Of a stretch of 64,000 nucleotides of DNA, positions 38,901-50,806 are shown one piece after another. A program made the translations under genes and the position numbers. The stretch spans positions 198,878 through 262,877 of the forward strand of contig JACDOX010000426.1 in the NCBI GenBank assembly GCA_014549065.1. The letters run 5' to 3'. The DNA comes from Cardinalis cardinalis (Eukaryota > Chordata > Aves > Passeriformes > Cardinalidae). Numbering within the stretch: the stretch's first letter is position 1; each line of letters starts with the position of its first letter. The notes beneath the pieces were generated by a model that ran no database searches, was not told the origin of the DNA, and saw nothing but the letters and a program-made list of their open reading frames with translations.

Positions 38901-41533
38901 AATATTTTTCTGTCACAGTAACATTTCTTGAACATCAGAGTGTATTTCAGGATACCACTTTATTTTGTCAGTGTTCACTTTTTGTAAGTCTTATGTTTAA
39001 AAGTAGCAACACATCAGTACTACATGAAAAGCTTTTCTTAAGTGAAATCTCTCTAGATTGAATCCTCTGCTTTATATACCAAAAGAATTATATGACAAGC
39101 ACTGCATAATAAATTTTAAACCATGGCCTCTCAAAAGAAACAATATTGTGAACAGCAAATTGAACAGAAGGACAAGGAGGTGTTCTCTGTGACTGCTTTT
39201 CTGTAGGTTACCACTAAGTACTTCATATTTTCATAGCTTACACACCTCTTCCTAGCACTTCTTGGTGATATGAACAATTTTATGTGAGTCCTTGAAAAAT
39301 TATTTTCAAAAAAACCAGTTTAAAATCTAAAGTCCATTGACATTAAATATAGAGATTCCCAAGGCTGCAGCTGTGGAAGTGCAGTCCCCTGGGGCAGAGA
39401 AGCCAAACCTCAGGGCAGCACTCAGATGTAGGATGTCCATTTCCGTGGAGGTTTTCATATTACCATTTGAAAAAAAGCCAAACAAACAAACCACACCAAC
39501 CCAAACCTAAATTCTAAGATAAAAATTTCTGTCAATTACCGTAGCTTGAATTTTTTTCTGCCTGCAAAACAGCATTGTTGGTAAATAGTCTACTCAAAGA
39601 AATAGGGTCCATCATTTTAGTGTAACCAAGATCTCCTTAATTTTATCAATAGCCATGGCTGAGCAAGCAGAAGTTCTTTTTAGAAACTTTTTAGGAAAGA
39701 AGTTCCTTTTAGGAAAAGACGTGGAAGGCAAATAGGACTTGTTTACACTTCTCCATGCAGACTTCAACCAACACAGCACCACACTAGAAACTACAAAGGG
39801 CTTGCCTAAAGACTGGAAAACTTTACAAAGCAAAAAAATGAGATGGCGTTTCCTTTAAGTGATCATTTATAACACCCCAAAACACTAGGACAATGCATCA
39901 GTATTCATTTGATTCTGCTCACGATGCAAAAATATAATCCAAGAAAATCTCCATACTCAGACAAAACATTTGTCAGAGATGTTTGTTAGCACTCTGATTA
40001 GATGTTTGTTATTCTGCTTCAGGAATATTAAACAGTGTTTCCAACAAATACTCACAAGACAAAATCCTTTTTGAAAGAAAATATTTTTTCCTGAATGGAA
40101 GAATCAAACAAGGAAGCGTCTTTTTTTATTACCTCCTTGTGCAGAATTCTGAGCAACAGTATGTTGCTTGTATTGAAAGTTCATTTAATTCTTTATCAAC
40201 AAGACAGGCTAAGAAGCTTACTTTGTCATTTAAGGAATATAGCTCAGCAAATCACCTAGCACACACACAAGTTCTTTAGTGACACTTGTAGGGATCAGAG
40301 AGGTATTTTGAAAATTATGAAGTAGGATCCCAGAGGAGCAGACAGGCACCTGATTCCTGACCTTACAAACCCTGCTGTCATAGAAAAGAAACTTTCAGAA
40401 GTGCATCGACTGTGAAAATTCTGTTTTACAAAAGTTACTGAAGGCTTTAGAGAAAGAGAAATTAGAAAATTTCTATTACAGAAAAGCAAAAGCCATCTGC
40501 TTTTCTTGCAAAGGAAAGATCCCAACCATTTGACCATTTTTATGTGCAAAAACTGAATTTACAACTAGAAAATGTTCCAAACATGTGTTGCAAAGTTGAA
40601 AATATCATTTTGATTTATTTGATTCAAATCTTCACCTACTTCAGCCAGTCTGAAAGGTGCAGACTTGCACTGCACTTCAGTTGTCCTATTACAGGATATA
40701 GAGTGTCAGTTACATTCAGATATTCTCCACTTGCCAAGTCTGTGTTTTCTTCTGGGCAAGTGAAAACATTATGAAAATAAAGTTACTCTTTGAGAGTTGT
40801 GAAAGCCATAATGCAGATGTAGTCCAAGAGAAATCAGAGTAGCCACTCTCAGAAGGGGTTTCCCATGTGAAGAGCTATCCAATACTTAAAAAGACATGTA
40901 GGGCTTAATTGAGATTCCATTAATTAACTACAGATGTTTCCCCTTGGTTATATTAGATTATCCAAGGCAGCTACAGTCTGTATTTTTCATGACTATGAAT
41001 TTTTGGAAACATTTAAGTTTCACGATGCTCACAAAAATCGACATTCTTGTAGACCTATTCTACCTGTACATAACACCTGTCCAATACAAAAACAAGCAAA
41101 AGGCATTTCCCTCTTTACATATGACAAAAAAAACCAGAAAAAAGCAGTCGATGAGCCACAGTGCTGGGCACTAGAGAGCACAGCTTACAGACACACTTGG
41201 CCAAGTCTCCTCTCAGAGCAGCAGGCTGCTCTAACTTACACAAAAGATGTATCATCTCCTATGGAAAGCTCATCTTTCTGTAATGCCAAAGTTAAAGGCT
41301 CCTGGACCACCCCTGCCACATTCTAGAAAGTCCAGGAGACACAGATTCTTTTTAAACAATCATTTGTTTCCACCCTTGATCTGAACTAAAAATTGATTCC
41401 TATAATGCTCGCATGACAGCAGCAATTCCTGTGTTTTCTTTGTTGGGTCTTACAACTATGAGTTTAATTGCCATGTTACATGAGTAAATAGACACCGATT
41501 TGAGGAAATAAGTCATAAGAAATGCATCCTTAC
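32972..41533. other. Non-coding stretch between a solo LTR and the exon at 41.5 kb
   Basis: I found no supported exon, LTR or CR1 here. A/C-rich low complexity lies at about 33575-33640 and a T-rich run at about 36725-36755. A minus-strand 23-nt segment near 36.5 kb between splice-like sites fails the phase test. In the long transcript this would be intron. Confidence 0.45.
33575..33640. repeat. A-rich CAAA/CCAAAA low-complexity tract
   Basis: About 65 bp of CAAA, CAAACA and CCAAA units. It creates an artificial Phe/Val/Cys-rich minus-strand open frame (33540-33911) that is not a gene. Confidence 0.8.
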
Positions 41534-41731
41534 CAGCTGGTGCAGAACGTGAGCAGTGAAGCTGAAATCCATTATAATGATCAACACATGATTGACTGGA
41601 TTTGCCTTGCTTCAAATCTGGCTTGGAATCTCTTTTGCTCTCGGTCTCATCTGACGAAATCTTATCCAGTTCAATTGTAACAGCTGACATTTTGATAGCT
41701 TCAGTAGACATCAAATCAAAAAAACCACAAC
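41534..41731 (-). CDS. Internal coding exon of the long transcript (198 nt, phase 1-1)
   Basis: On the minus strand a CTTTTATTCAG acceptor precedes base 41731 and a GTAAGG donor follows base 41534. The 198 nt (two bases, 65 codons, one base) are open in the frame that fits the rest of the gene. The frame holds two in-frame Met (MSTEAIKMSAVTIELDK), then an acidic/basic mixed stretch (SSDETESKRDSKPDLKQGK) and ends …SRSAPA(G). It looks hydrophilic and disordered. Because it has an acceptor it needs at least one more exon to the right, coding or 5' UTR; either Met could be the start if the upstream exon is untranslated. It leaves in the same phase as the CpG-island exon, so both can join the exon at 2372-2584. 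That it belongs to the same gene is inferred from strand, phase and position. Confidence 0.6.
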
Positions 41732-41868
41732 CTGAATAAAAGGAGAAGTGAGTTTTAGTTCAGTTTGCCCAAACTTGCAGTCCAAAAATAACTTCCTATC
41801 TTAAAGAAAAAAGCACAAAAACCAGACTATAACAGTGCAGAAAGTTCAGGTTCTTTTTTTTTTTGGTT

Positions 41869-41916
<48 letters not shown>

Positions 41917-44900
41917 TTACATCAATGACCAAGAAATTCTAAACTCTATTTCCATGAAGCTGTTCTTCCAGCTCTGGAGCATCTGATAAACATTGCAGTT
42001 CATTTCTAAAAGGGAAAACTACTACTTTAAAAAGTTCTTCTGTCCTTGCAGTGAGAACCACGTTATGAATAGCTGCCAGAAAAACAGCAAGGATAAGCAG
42101 AGACATTTGTATGCCTGCTAAGTTGGGGACTTCCTAACTTTGAGAGTCCAACTCTGATTTTGTTCCTGGGAGGGGCCAACACCAATGGGAGTGAGTGCAT
42201 CCCAGCCCAGCCCATGCTGGCACCTGTGCCTTGTCCCTTGTGCCACAAGTCAACACCCAAGTCATTGTATGGCATGTGTGTAGGAGGATAAATTACCAAA
42301 AGCTGTGTAATTCCTTGAAAATGAATAAGAAATGTATCATGCTTTCTCTGCTTATTATTTTAGAGCCTTGAGCATAAAAACATGTCTTTCTAAGCAAATA
42401 TTAAGTAAGAGTAATATTAAGGAAAGTGGTTTAATCTTTCAAACTTTTTAATTATTGCTTTTGTTTCCTTAAATGCAACTAAATCTTAACACAACTCAAG
42501 GCGTGAAAATGATCAATCCCTTTCTAACCTGTCCCAGCAGTCTGAGCACTTTGAAGTGCCAGAGTCACTCACCTGGAGAAGCTGGGAGCTGGCACAGCAG
42601 CAGGCAGGGGCAGGGAGCTGCTCCAGGGCACCTGGAAGCACACTGCCAANTCCTGAACCCCTCCAGAAGAGCAGAGGACACAAAGCTTGAGTCAGTTATT
42701 AAAACAGACCACACGAGAAACATTGCCAGCCCTGAGCTCCAGGAAAGGGGATGTGCAGTTGGCAGCCATCAGTTTGCTATCCCTTTCTTCTTTTCTCTTT
42801 GCACTGTGAGGAAGAGAAGAAAATAATGCCAAGAAAAACAAAAGACCTATGCAGCTTTTACTAAACATTTCCTCGTCTTGTAAAAGAAGGACAAATCCAA
42901 AATCTTAAACTCAACTTGAAAAACATTGCAAGGTTAGGTTTAAACATAAGTCAGGTTTTAAACTGAGCTGCTGGTGGTGCTATCCTAATAATCTCAATGC
43001 AAGTAGGGAGCAGGTGCAGGTTCCATGTGCTTGCAGTAGAAGCATATCCTCAAACAGGACCCAGTTATATTTAAAAAGAAATAAATAAATCTATTTATCA
43101 GTAGGATACTTCTTTGAATATTTAGGTTAAGGGAATTTCTCTGAGATAATGGGACATGATTTCAGCTAGGAACCCAACTGAGGTAAAAAGGCTAATACTA
43201 ACAAGTAGAAAAACATGGAAATGGGACTGTAAAAATCAGTCAGAGGGGAAGTTTTCCAAGGAGACCAGAAATATGTGACAGTCTTGCTTTCATTTCCCTT
43301 CAATTAATGCACATCAGGGGCAGGAAAAGCTTGATGCAAGTGTCACAACACTAAACAAAACTTTAGAAAGGGTTATATAACAGGAAAAACAAGTGTGGTT
43401 TTTGGAAGGCAAACCCAGCATGGCTTACACTAAGAAAGGGAAAAGGCAAAAATATCAGCCAAAAAACATTGCATCTTTTCTTTAAATAGCCCTCCACTCC
43501 AGTCCCTCTTAAATATGTAAAGTCTACTTGTGTCGTTCATGCTGGTTGAAGTAATCTTACATGGTCTTCTGAAAGAAAGTTGCCCAAATGAAAATGTTGG
43601 CTTCCAAATTTTTCAGAAATTTTACAGGAGGTAACAGCCCTATCTGTTTATTCAAAAAAATTTATTTAAAAAAAATCCAAAGCTTAAATTACACTTCCCT
43701 GCTCATAAAAATTTAAAACATGTATTTTACATGGAGGTGCTACATAAATGAGTCCAGTGTAGTAAAACTAGTAAAGAAAGAAGCAGCTTAATCCTCTAAA
43801 GGCAGAATGCCTCAAATGCCCAGAGGCTGGATAATTTCTTCAATATTCAGTGTCCCAAGAACTTTATCTTAGCTTTTGCTGGATTCTTTTAATTTTCCTG
43901 GACATGTAAGCAATTTCACTTCCTGTACAAATCTTTGTCTGAAGTGTTTGTGTTTCTCCAGTAACATTAATGTCAATGTGATTGAATTTTTTTTCTCCCG
44001 TTATCATGCTGCTGTTTAAACTCTGAATACGTAAATCAGTCAAGAGCAGTCTGTGACTGTGTCACACCCAGGCCATTCAGACCCAGGGCTAAACCGAGGG
44101 TGTTTTGCTCTGGGTGGGTGCAAAGGGGAAAATTCCACCCAAATATTCTCAAAAAGTTACACAAAATTTTACTGGCAAACTATAGAAAATTAAGGAACAT
44201 TGGCAAAAGAGCAAATACAACACAACATCACTTATCAGAGCACAGACTTCAGCCCACTGAACACAGAAAACCTTTAAACTCATTTGATGTTGTGTTCCTT
44301 GAGAAGAGAGCTAGAAGAAGAACAAAGGGAGAAAAACAGAAAGGCAGGAATTTTTTTTGCAGCTAATTTTGACATACCTTTTCCATTAACCTGAGTAGGA
44401 AATGCAGGCAAATTGAATCCTCCCCTTGGGCTGCACAGGGAATGTTCCTGCCACAGGCTCAGCTCCACCCAGCACAAAAGCTGGAGTAGGAGAGCTGGAT
44501 ANAGAGTGTCAGGGAACTTGTGCACATGACAAGAACTAAACCAGGGCGTGCAAGGCTCTGCTGCTGCTCAGGGGGAGATGCTGTCATTCAGCACCTGAGG
44601 CACCACTTGCACTTCCAGCATGGACACCTGGAGTTTGGAAACACAGGAGGTTGTATGGGGCAGCAGGAAAGGCACCAGACAGTGCCCCCTGCATCCCCTC
44701 ACATCAGGGCAATGTCAGACTGCACAAGTAACTCACACAGTCCTGTGCTAGTCACCACTTGGAAACAAAAACTGAGACTGTTCTGACTTGCCAGTCTGAT
44801 TTTTCACCATTATTTAAGCAGTTTGCACACAGTAACTGTTGAGTCAGTTGTTATTATGAGTCGCAGGTTGATGTGCTCACCAGTACAGTGACACTGAAGG

Positions 44901-45297
44901 GAACAGTCTCCCTCATGCTGACAGCCAACATGAGAATGCAAAGGAAAACTGCTCCTAAACTTCAAGGGTTAAAGGAGAAGAAAATAAACCCATGATTTTT
45001 CACTAAGTATGAGACACTTTTCAACTATAACTGTTTCTCATAATAGTAACTGGTTTCAAACGTTTATTAAACCAAACAATCAAGAATTTGCTATAGTAAC
45101 ACTAAGATTTTTTTACAGTGAGCTGTATTACCGCTGTGTGTAAAAAACAAAATTACACTTTACCTTTTCAGAGTTGCAGAACTACCATAAGAACTGAGAA
45201 AAGCCTTTTCAAAGTATGAACTTCTGGAACTATTTGTTTCCAAGTGAGAAAAAACAGCTGAACAGTTGTAGCTATGGGACATGATCTACTTTGGAGT
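41732..45297. other. Non-coding stretch upstream of the exon at 41.5 kb
   Basis: Apart from a long poly-T tract (listed separately) I recognise nothing. A minus-strand mini-exon candidate near 44.37 kb has a stop in the required phase. If the long transcript starts further right, this is its intron. Confidence 0.45.
41851..41915. repeat. Poly-T tract (poly-A on the minus strand)
   Basis: About 65 bp of nearly pure T, broken only by GGTTG near the left end; the last run is more than 40 T. It lies about 125 bp upstream of the acceptor of the minus-strand exon at 41534-41731. The true length is uncertain because such runs assemble poorly. Confidence 0.9.
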
Positions 45298-45708
45298 AAT
45301 CACAAAATCCTAGAATAGCCTAGGTTGGAAGGGAGCCATAAAGATCACCCAGTTCCAACACGCCTGCCATGCACAGGGATCCTTTCACCAGACCAGGTTG
45401 CTCAGAGCTCCATCCAAACCTGGCCTTCAACACTTCCATGGATGGGACATCCTCAAATTCTCTGGGTAATCTGATCTAGTGTCTCAGCACCTTCTGAGTA
45501 AAGAATTNCTCCCATGTATCTCACCTAAAGCTACTCTCTCTTAGCTGGAAGCCCCTCACCCTTGTTCCGTCACTTCATGCCCTTTAAAACACATCCCACT
45601 TTTCCTGCAGGCTCCCCTCAGGTACTGGGAGGCTGCAATTAGGTCACCCCAGAGCCTTCTCTAATACAGGCTGAAAAAAACCACTTCTCTCAGCCTTTCA
45701 ATTAGGCC
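45298..45708 (-). mobile_element. Truncated CR1 LINE 3' region
   Basis: The antisense wording of an avian CR1 3' end is easy to follow: 'aggttggaagggagccataa' near 45325, 'agttccaacacgcctgccat' near 45351, 'gaccaggttgctcagagctc' near 45391, 'ctggccttcaacacttcca' near 45420, 'gagtaaagaatt' near 45496, and 'cagaGccttctctaatacagg' style wording near 45650. The element is therefore on the minus strand, truncated at the 5' end, with moderate divergence and no coding capacity. Confidence 0.88.
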
Positions 45709-48256
45709 CTAAAAGCAGAGATATCACCTGAATAATAAGGGAGATTGGATTTTGATGCCATGCCCCTTATGTTAACTTGTCACCCCATATTCTCTGCCAG
45801 CAAACAATTACCAGCCATTCCTAGCAGGCTGCCAGAAGGGAACTGGATNGCTAGCAAAGATAAATAAAGCATATTGTTTCCTGTTTACACTGGACATGAG
45901 CTTTATGCAATTATCCCCCCAGTTAGTATGGAGTGGGCAATTGTCCTGGCAAACAGTGGCACATTGAGGGCAGCCAGACAAAAGCAGCTCAGAGCCCCTC
46001 TGAATTCCTCAGTGCTGGCTGCCATCCCAGCACCAGCCACGCTCCAACAAGGCTGCACAGTCATGGGGGAGCAGCAAGGGAAACAGCTTTCCTGACCTGG
46101 CAGCATTTAACAGCACAAACATTTTTCCTCACCACAAAAGGAGTTGAAATCTGGAGGGAAGAGTGTGTGTGTGCAGCAGGACAGAGTGGCTGGGGAGAGC
46201 AGTTTTACTTTCCATCCTTCTGAAATGTTCCCATTATATCCCATTCATCTCCTTCATCCAAGTGAAAGCAGTGTTTCAGCAGTGGAATGGAACAAAGAGA
46301 AAGTATAAATATTGGAATGTCAAAGGACTTCTTTTTTCTTGACCCCAAGTCCATATAGCAGGAGCCTCAGCTAGCTGAATCTTTCTTGGCAACAATTCCA
46401 TTTCAGTGAATTTATACTCACTTTGTCAGGGGAATTATGAGCAGACACAGCCCACGGTTCACACAAAACAAAGGAATGACACAGCAGGGACATTGCCATG
46501 ACTTTTTGTCCAGCAGCCAGGACTGCTCAGGTCTGGCAGGGAGGACACCAGGCTCTGCAGCGGCACTGCTGCACCTCCTGCCACGCCAGACCCCAACCAA
46601 GCCTGAGGCACGGACAGAGATCCCTGACAGCCAAGTGGAATCTGGGACAAATCCTGGGCGCTACCCAACCTGCACAGCCCTGCCTGCAGCACAATCACAG
46701 AAANGAAAGGAATTATTCCAAACACTGACACTGCCTGTTTCCGAGGCAGGTGAAGGTTGCTCTGAGGTGCACTGGTGCCTGCTGGATCCCTGTTAACCCA
46801 GGATTGCCAAGACACCAGAAGTTGAGATTTAAGTCATAATCTGGTCAATTCTATTTAGCCCTATTAATAGCTCTTTTGCACCAAGAAAAAAGGATATTTC
46901 TCTTATTATCTGAGCACAAATGAAAAGATGATTTTGACTGCAGAACATCTCACATTAAATCTTCAAGTTGCTCCTACCTTATGTACTTAAAACCCGAAAT
47001 CTTTAGACGGAGATTGAATATCTACAGCAAAATTGATCTTTAAAATCCCCACTACTGAAATATTTCCAACATTTTCTCCATAGCAATACCTACAACCAGT
47101 GTCTTGAAGGAAATCAGAGCTGCAAATATCTATTGATTATCCAAATTCCACATTTCCTAAGGTAAGTGAGCTGCACTGTGAGAGCTGGTGCTGTGCAGTT
47201 GTGGACAATGGTTATTCCAGCCTGAATAATTTCACTGCCTTACTGAGGCAAAAGTAAAAACTCCAGCAAAACAACCTCATGCCTCAACCAAATTAAAAAA
47301 GGGACAAATTCTCAGTTTAGTGGATCCAAGTTAATAATGAAGTCTAAAACTCAGTGATTTCTATGAATTTTAGTTGCTTTTATTCTGTTCATTTTTTTCC
47401 ATTCTGGACACTNGTACCCACAGACAGCTCTGTAATCCTCTTCTCCATCCACTGCAAATATATACTAAGGAAATAAGAGTTCCCTTCACTTTAAGGAAAC
47501 TCATTACATAGGCACATTTTCTTCCAGAAATTGAAGAAAGATGGTATTTATCTTCTCCCTTGGTCTTTTTGTGTTTGGTTTTTGGTGGAATTTCTGAAGG
47601 TAAAGAAATATAGCAAAAGATAGGAAAAAAATAATTTTGAATCTGCTTGAGTTAGCAAAATACACTGGAGAAAACAAGAGAAAGGATTTTCACACTTCCA
47701 CACTTCTAGCAGAAACAAGCAGAGGGTGGATGCTTTTTAATGAGTGTGATGCTGCTTTGATGTCCCTGTTCTCTGGACACCTGTATTTTGGTTTTGACTG
47801 ATAATAGCAGGTTTCCTGCCACTTTCAAGAAGGTTCCTGTCCCTTCCCAGCTCATCTGGCTCTGCTCAAGGTACCTGGCCCTGCACACACCAGGGCTGGC
47901 TGGCTGCAGAGCCCTGCAGGAGGTGTGCTCAAAGCACACACCAAAATATTTCCTCTGTGCTTCTCCTGAACTTCTGAAACTCCAGTCACAAGGTGATCCA
48001 GGGCAGAGTGAAACCCATTTTAATGGGGCCTTGGTTAAATCAGTCAACTGAGTCCTTGGTGGGCGAGGCAACCCTATGCAGAAATACATCCAAAACCCAA
48101 CCAAAACAAGAAACCCAACAACCCCAAACCCAATGAAAAATACATTCCTGTTTCTGTTGACAGACCTAGAAAGCAAGGCTAGAGGATGTTTTCAGTTGTA
48201 ATCTCTTGCTTCACTGTCAAGCTCATCAGCACTACCCAAACACTGGCCATGCCCCC

Positions 48257-48278
48257 ATTGGTTTTGATCATATAAGCT
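48257..48278 (-). repeat. 22-bp sequence repeated in inverted orientation at 50517-50538
   Basis: The 22 bases here are the exact reverse complement of 50517-50538 (core TATATGATCAAAACC). The flanks do not align obviously. A match this long is unlikely by chance in a 64-kb window. Confidence 0.7.
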
Positions 48279-48861
48279 AAATTTTGGCTCATTTTGGCAG
48301 CACTGCTCAGTGCCTGCTCCTCCTCTGGGCTGCTCCACACTGGGAACAGCTCAGGGAAATAAGTGCTCAGGGAAATACCTGCTGAAAGTAAAGTCAGTGC
48401 TTCTGACTTCCACAAACTCAGTAGTAATGTCACTCTCTGGTGATGATATGTTCCAGCAAGGAACAGAACTGAGAATTGCAAAGGAACACATCCAAGTTGG
48501 GTAAAAAGAAAGTAAGAATGTGCCTGTATTCCACCAGAACATCAGTGTTTTAATCTCTTCTTTTCAATCTGTACTGTAATGAGAGAAGCCAGAGATGTAA
48601 CAGGAAATGTATCACATTACATCTGTTGTGCTTTTCTCTGGAGCAGAAGTGCATTATGTTTAATTGTACTCTAGAAATTTCAAGATTAGTGCACAGAAAA
48701 AATACCAAAGTGAGATGTCTTAAAAAAACTTGTTATTTTTATTGTAAACATCAACCATCACACATCCAAACTCCTGCAAGTATGATAAATCCACCTCACC
48801 AAATTAATGCATTCTTTAGTCAGATTTTAATTTGAATTAGAGTAACAGTGACAAAACAGGC

Positions 48862-48889
48862 AAGTTTTGTGAAAAAAGATGGCCAAATT
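48862..48889 (+). repeat. 28-bp direct repeat, first copy
   Basis: Identical over 28 bases to 50759-50786 (core GTGAAAAAAGATGGCC). One base after the match the shared octamer CAGCCCTT follows here; in the other copy it follows after a 12-base insertion. The repeat family is unknown. Confidence 0.75.
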
Positions 48890-50516
48890 TCAGCCCTTTG
48901 TATTTTCATGTGTATTTAAACAAAAACAGTTGCACCAAAAGAGTAACAAAGTGAGGAGCACACCTTTCCTACTGCATGAGGAACAAGTAGACAAGGCAGG
49001 AGACAGTGGAGAGGGACCTTCCCCAAAGTCTGATTTTGTACCTTCTCACTGAGTATTTCAGTCTTCCATTGGCCTTGAGGTGCATCCCTGTGAGATCCAA
49101 ACCCAAACCAGCCACAAGTGTTGGGACTGCAGCATCAAACTGGTGTTGAGTCATTTATTTGCAGAGTCTGAAAAGTTTGATTAAATCCTGCCACATCCAC
49201 CAGGGTTTCAGGCCTCCAGACCCACAGTTCCTTGAACAACTGCACATTCATAATGCATCCATGTGCATTATGTAACACCATTCTCTGTGACTTCAGCACA
49301 CATTGCCTCAGGTCTCCCTTGCCTTTTGTATTTCTACATCAGTAGCCTGAGCCTCTACCAATCCACAGCTACACAAAATGTACTTCTTTCATTCTGGCAT
49401 TTCGTCCTATTTTCAAAAATATTTTTAGGAATGAGTCCAAGATAAATAAATTTTCTCAAGTATTGAGCAGTTTCTGATTTTGAAAACCTTAGCACGTTAT
49501 TAAGATGGCCACCTATGAGCCCCTAGGCAAATTTTCAGTTCTGTGAAACAAAGGAGACACACTCCTTTCAGCACCATCAGTATCTGATTGTTTACAGCCT
49601 TGTACATTTTGAAATTAAGTCCTTGAAATTTTTGCTCTATCCCCAGGCACTCTTTTAACAAAGGGTCCCTACATTTACTGAGTGGAAAGATGATAGGAAA
49701 AACTTCTTCTAGTGAAAACCACAGAAATAAGGAAAACACCAGTTTAAATTTTGAGCCACAGCTGGCAACCAAAGGGTCGGCACCTGCAGCGGAAAGGAAT
49801 CCCTCTTCCACTCCTTGTATTATTTATCCAACTAATTCCTGGACTTCACTTAAACAAGAGCACCATTTCTCCACTTTTGGTTTTGTTTGCCTCTAAATTC
49901 TGAGTAGTTTAGCAGCAGCTGGTCTAAGCAAGGAAGTTACTACGGGCTGTTATGACCCTAAATGCCTCTATTTTCTTTGTGGCTCTTTTACCCAACCACC
50001 AACACCAAGCTCTAGTCTTTCCATTACCCATAACTTGGACACACTATATTTACATTAAACAATCCCAGTCCTTTCAATTACTCCAGTCTAAAAGCAATCA
50101 CTGTCCTCAGCCTTTGTGAACTTTACAACTTGTTGGATTTTTCTTGAAATGGGTCTGTTCTCAAAAGCCAAAGCCATGGAAAAAGAACTGAAACCAAAAT
50201 CCATGTGATCAAGCAACCACAACACACGAGAGCCCAAAAACAACAGGAGAGGCTGTGGCCATGTCTGACCCTCTGAACCTGCACATGGCCTGCAGCAAAC
50301 AGCTCAGAATCTCATTTTACGTGGTGCATACTGCTCCTGTATTTGGAATTAAACAGCTCATAGTCACATCTCACATGCTGCATACTGCTCCTTCATTTGC
50401 AGTTCAGATCTCCATTTACAGGACCAGGATTTTAAAACTTCATGGACTTGCTTCAGATGCCAGAAACTCCTTTACATTTGGAATAAGATTAAAAAAGGCC
50501 ACAGTTGAGCTTCATG

Positions 50517-50538
50517 AGCTTATATGATCAAAACCAAT
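50517..50538 (+). repeat. 22-bp inverted partner of 48257-48278
   Basis: Exact reverse complement of 48257-48278. It lies about 220 bp upstream of the second copy of the 28-bp direct repeat, so both short repeats may belong to one larger, rearranged unit. Confidence 0.7.
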
Positions 50539-50758
50539 TAAGCAGGCAGTTTCAATGGCTGCAGACATTCCCTCTATCTCCTACCACGTTTCCACCTCAA
50601 AAAGGAAGGTGCATGGGTGGATTTTCTGTTCTAAACCTCTTTAAACATGGAGTTACTCAGGCTGACCTGAAAGTACCAGGTCACAGATTTTTATTTAAAA
50701 TATACTGGCAACACAAATTCAACAAATTTCTTACAGAGTTGTTACCAGTCTGCTCAGA

Positions 50759-50806
50759 AAGTTTTGTGAAAAAAGATGGCCAAATTAAGGGCTGCATCCA
50801 GCCCTT
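50759..50806 (+). repeat. 28-bp direct repeat, second copy, with a perfect hairpin
   Basis: Bases 50759-50786 equal 48862-48889. They are followed by AAGGGCTG, loop CATC, then CAGCCCTT (50787-50806), an 8-bp perfect stem. The first copy has the CAGCCCTT arm but not the AAGGGCTGCATC arm. Confidence 0.75.

Noticed and set aside
44374..44386. 13-nt minus-strand mini-exon near 44.37 kb
   Set aside because: In the required phase it begins with a stop codon.
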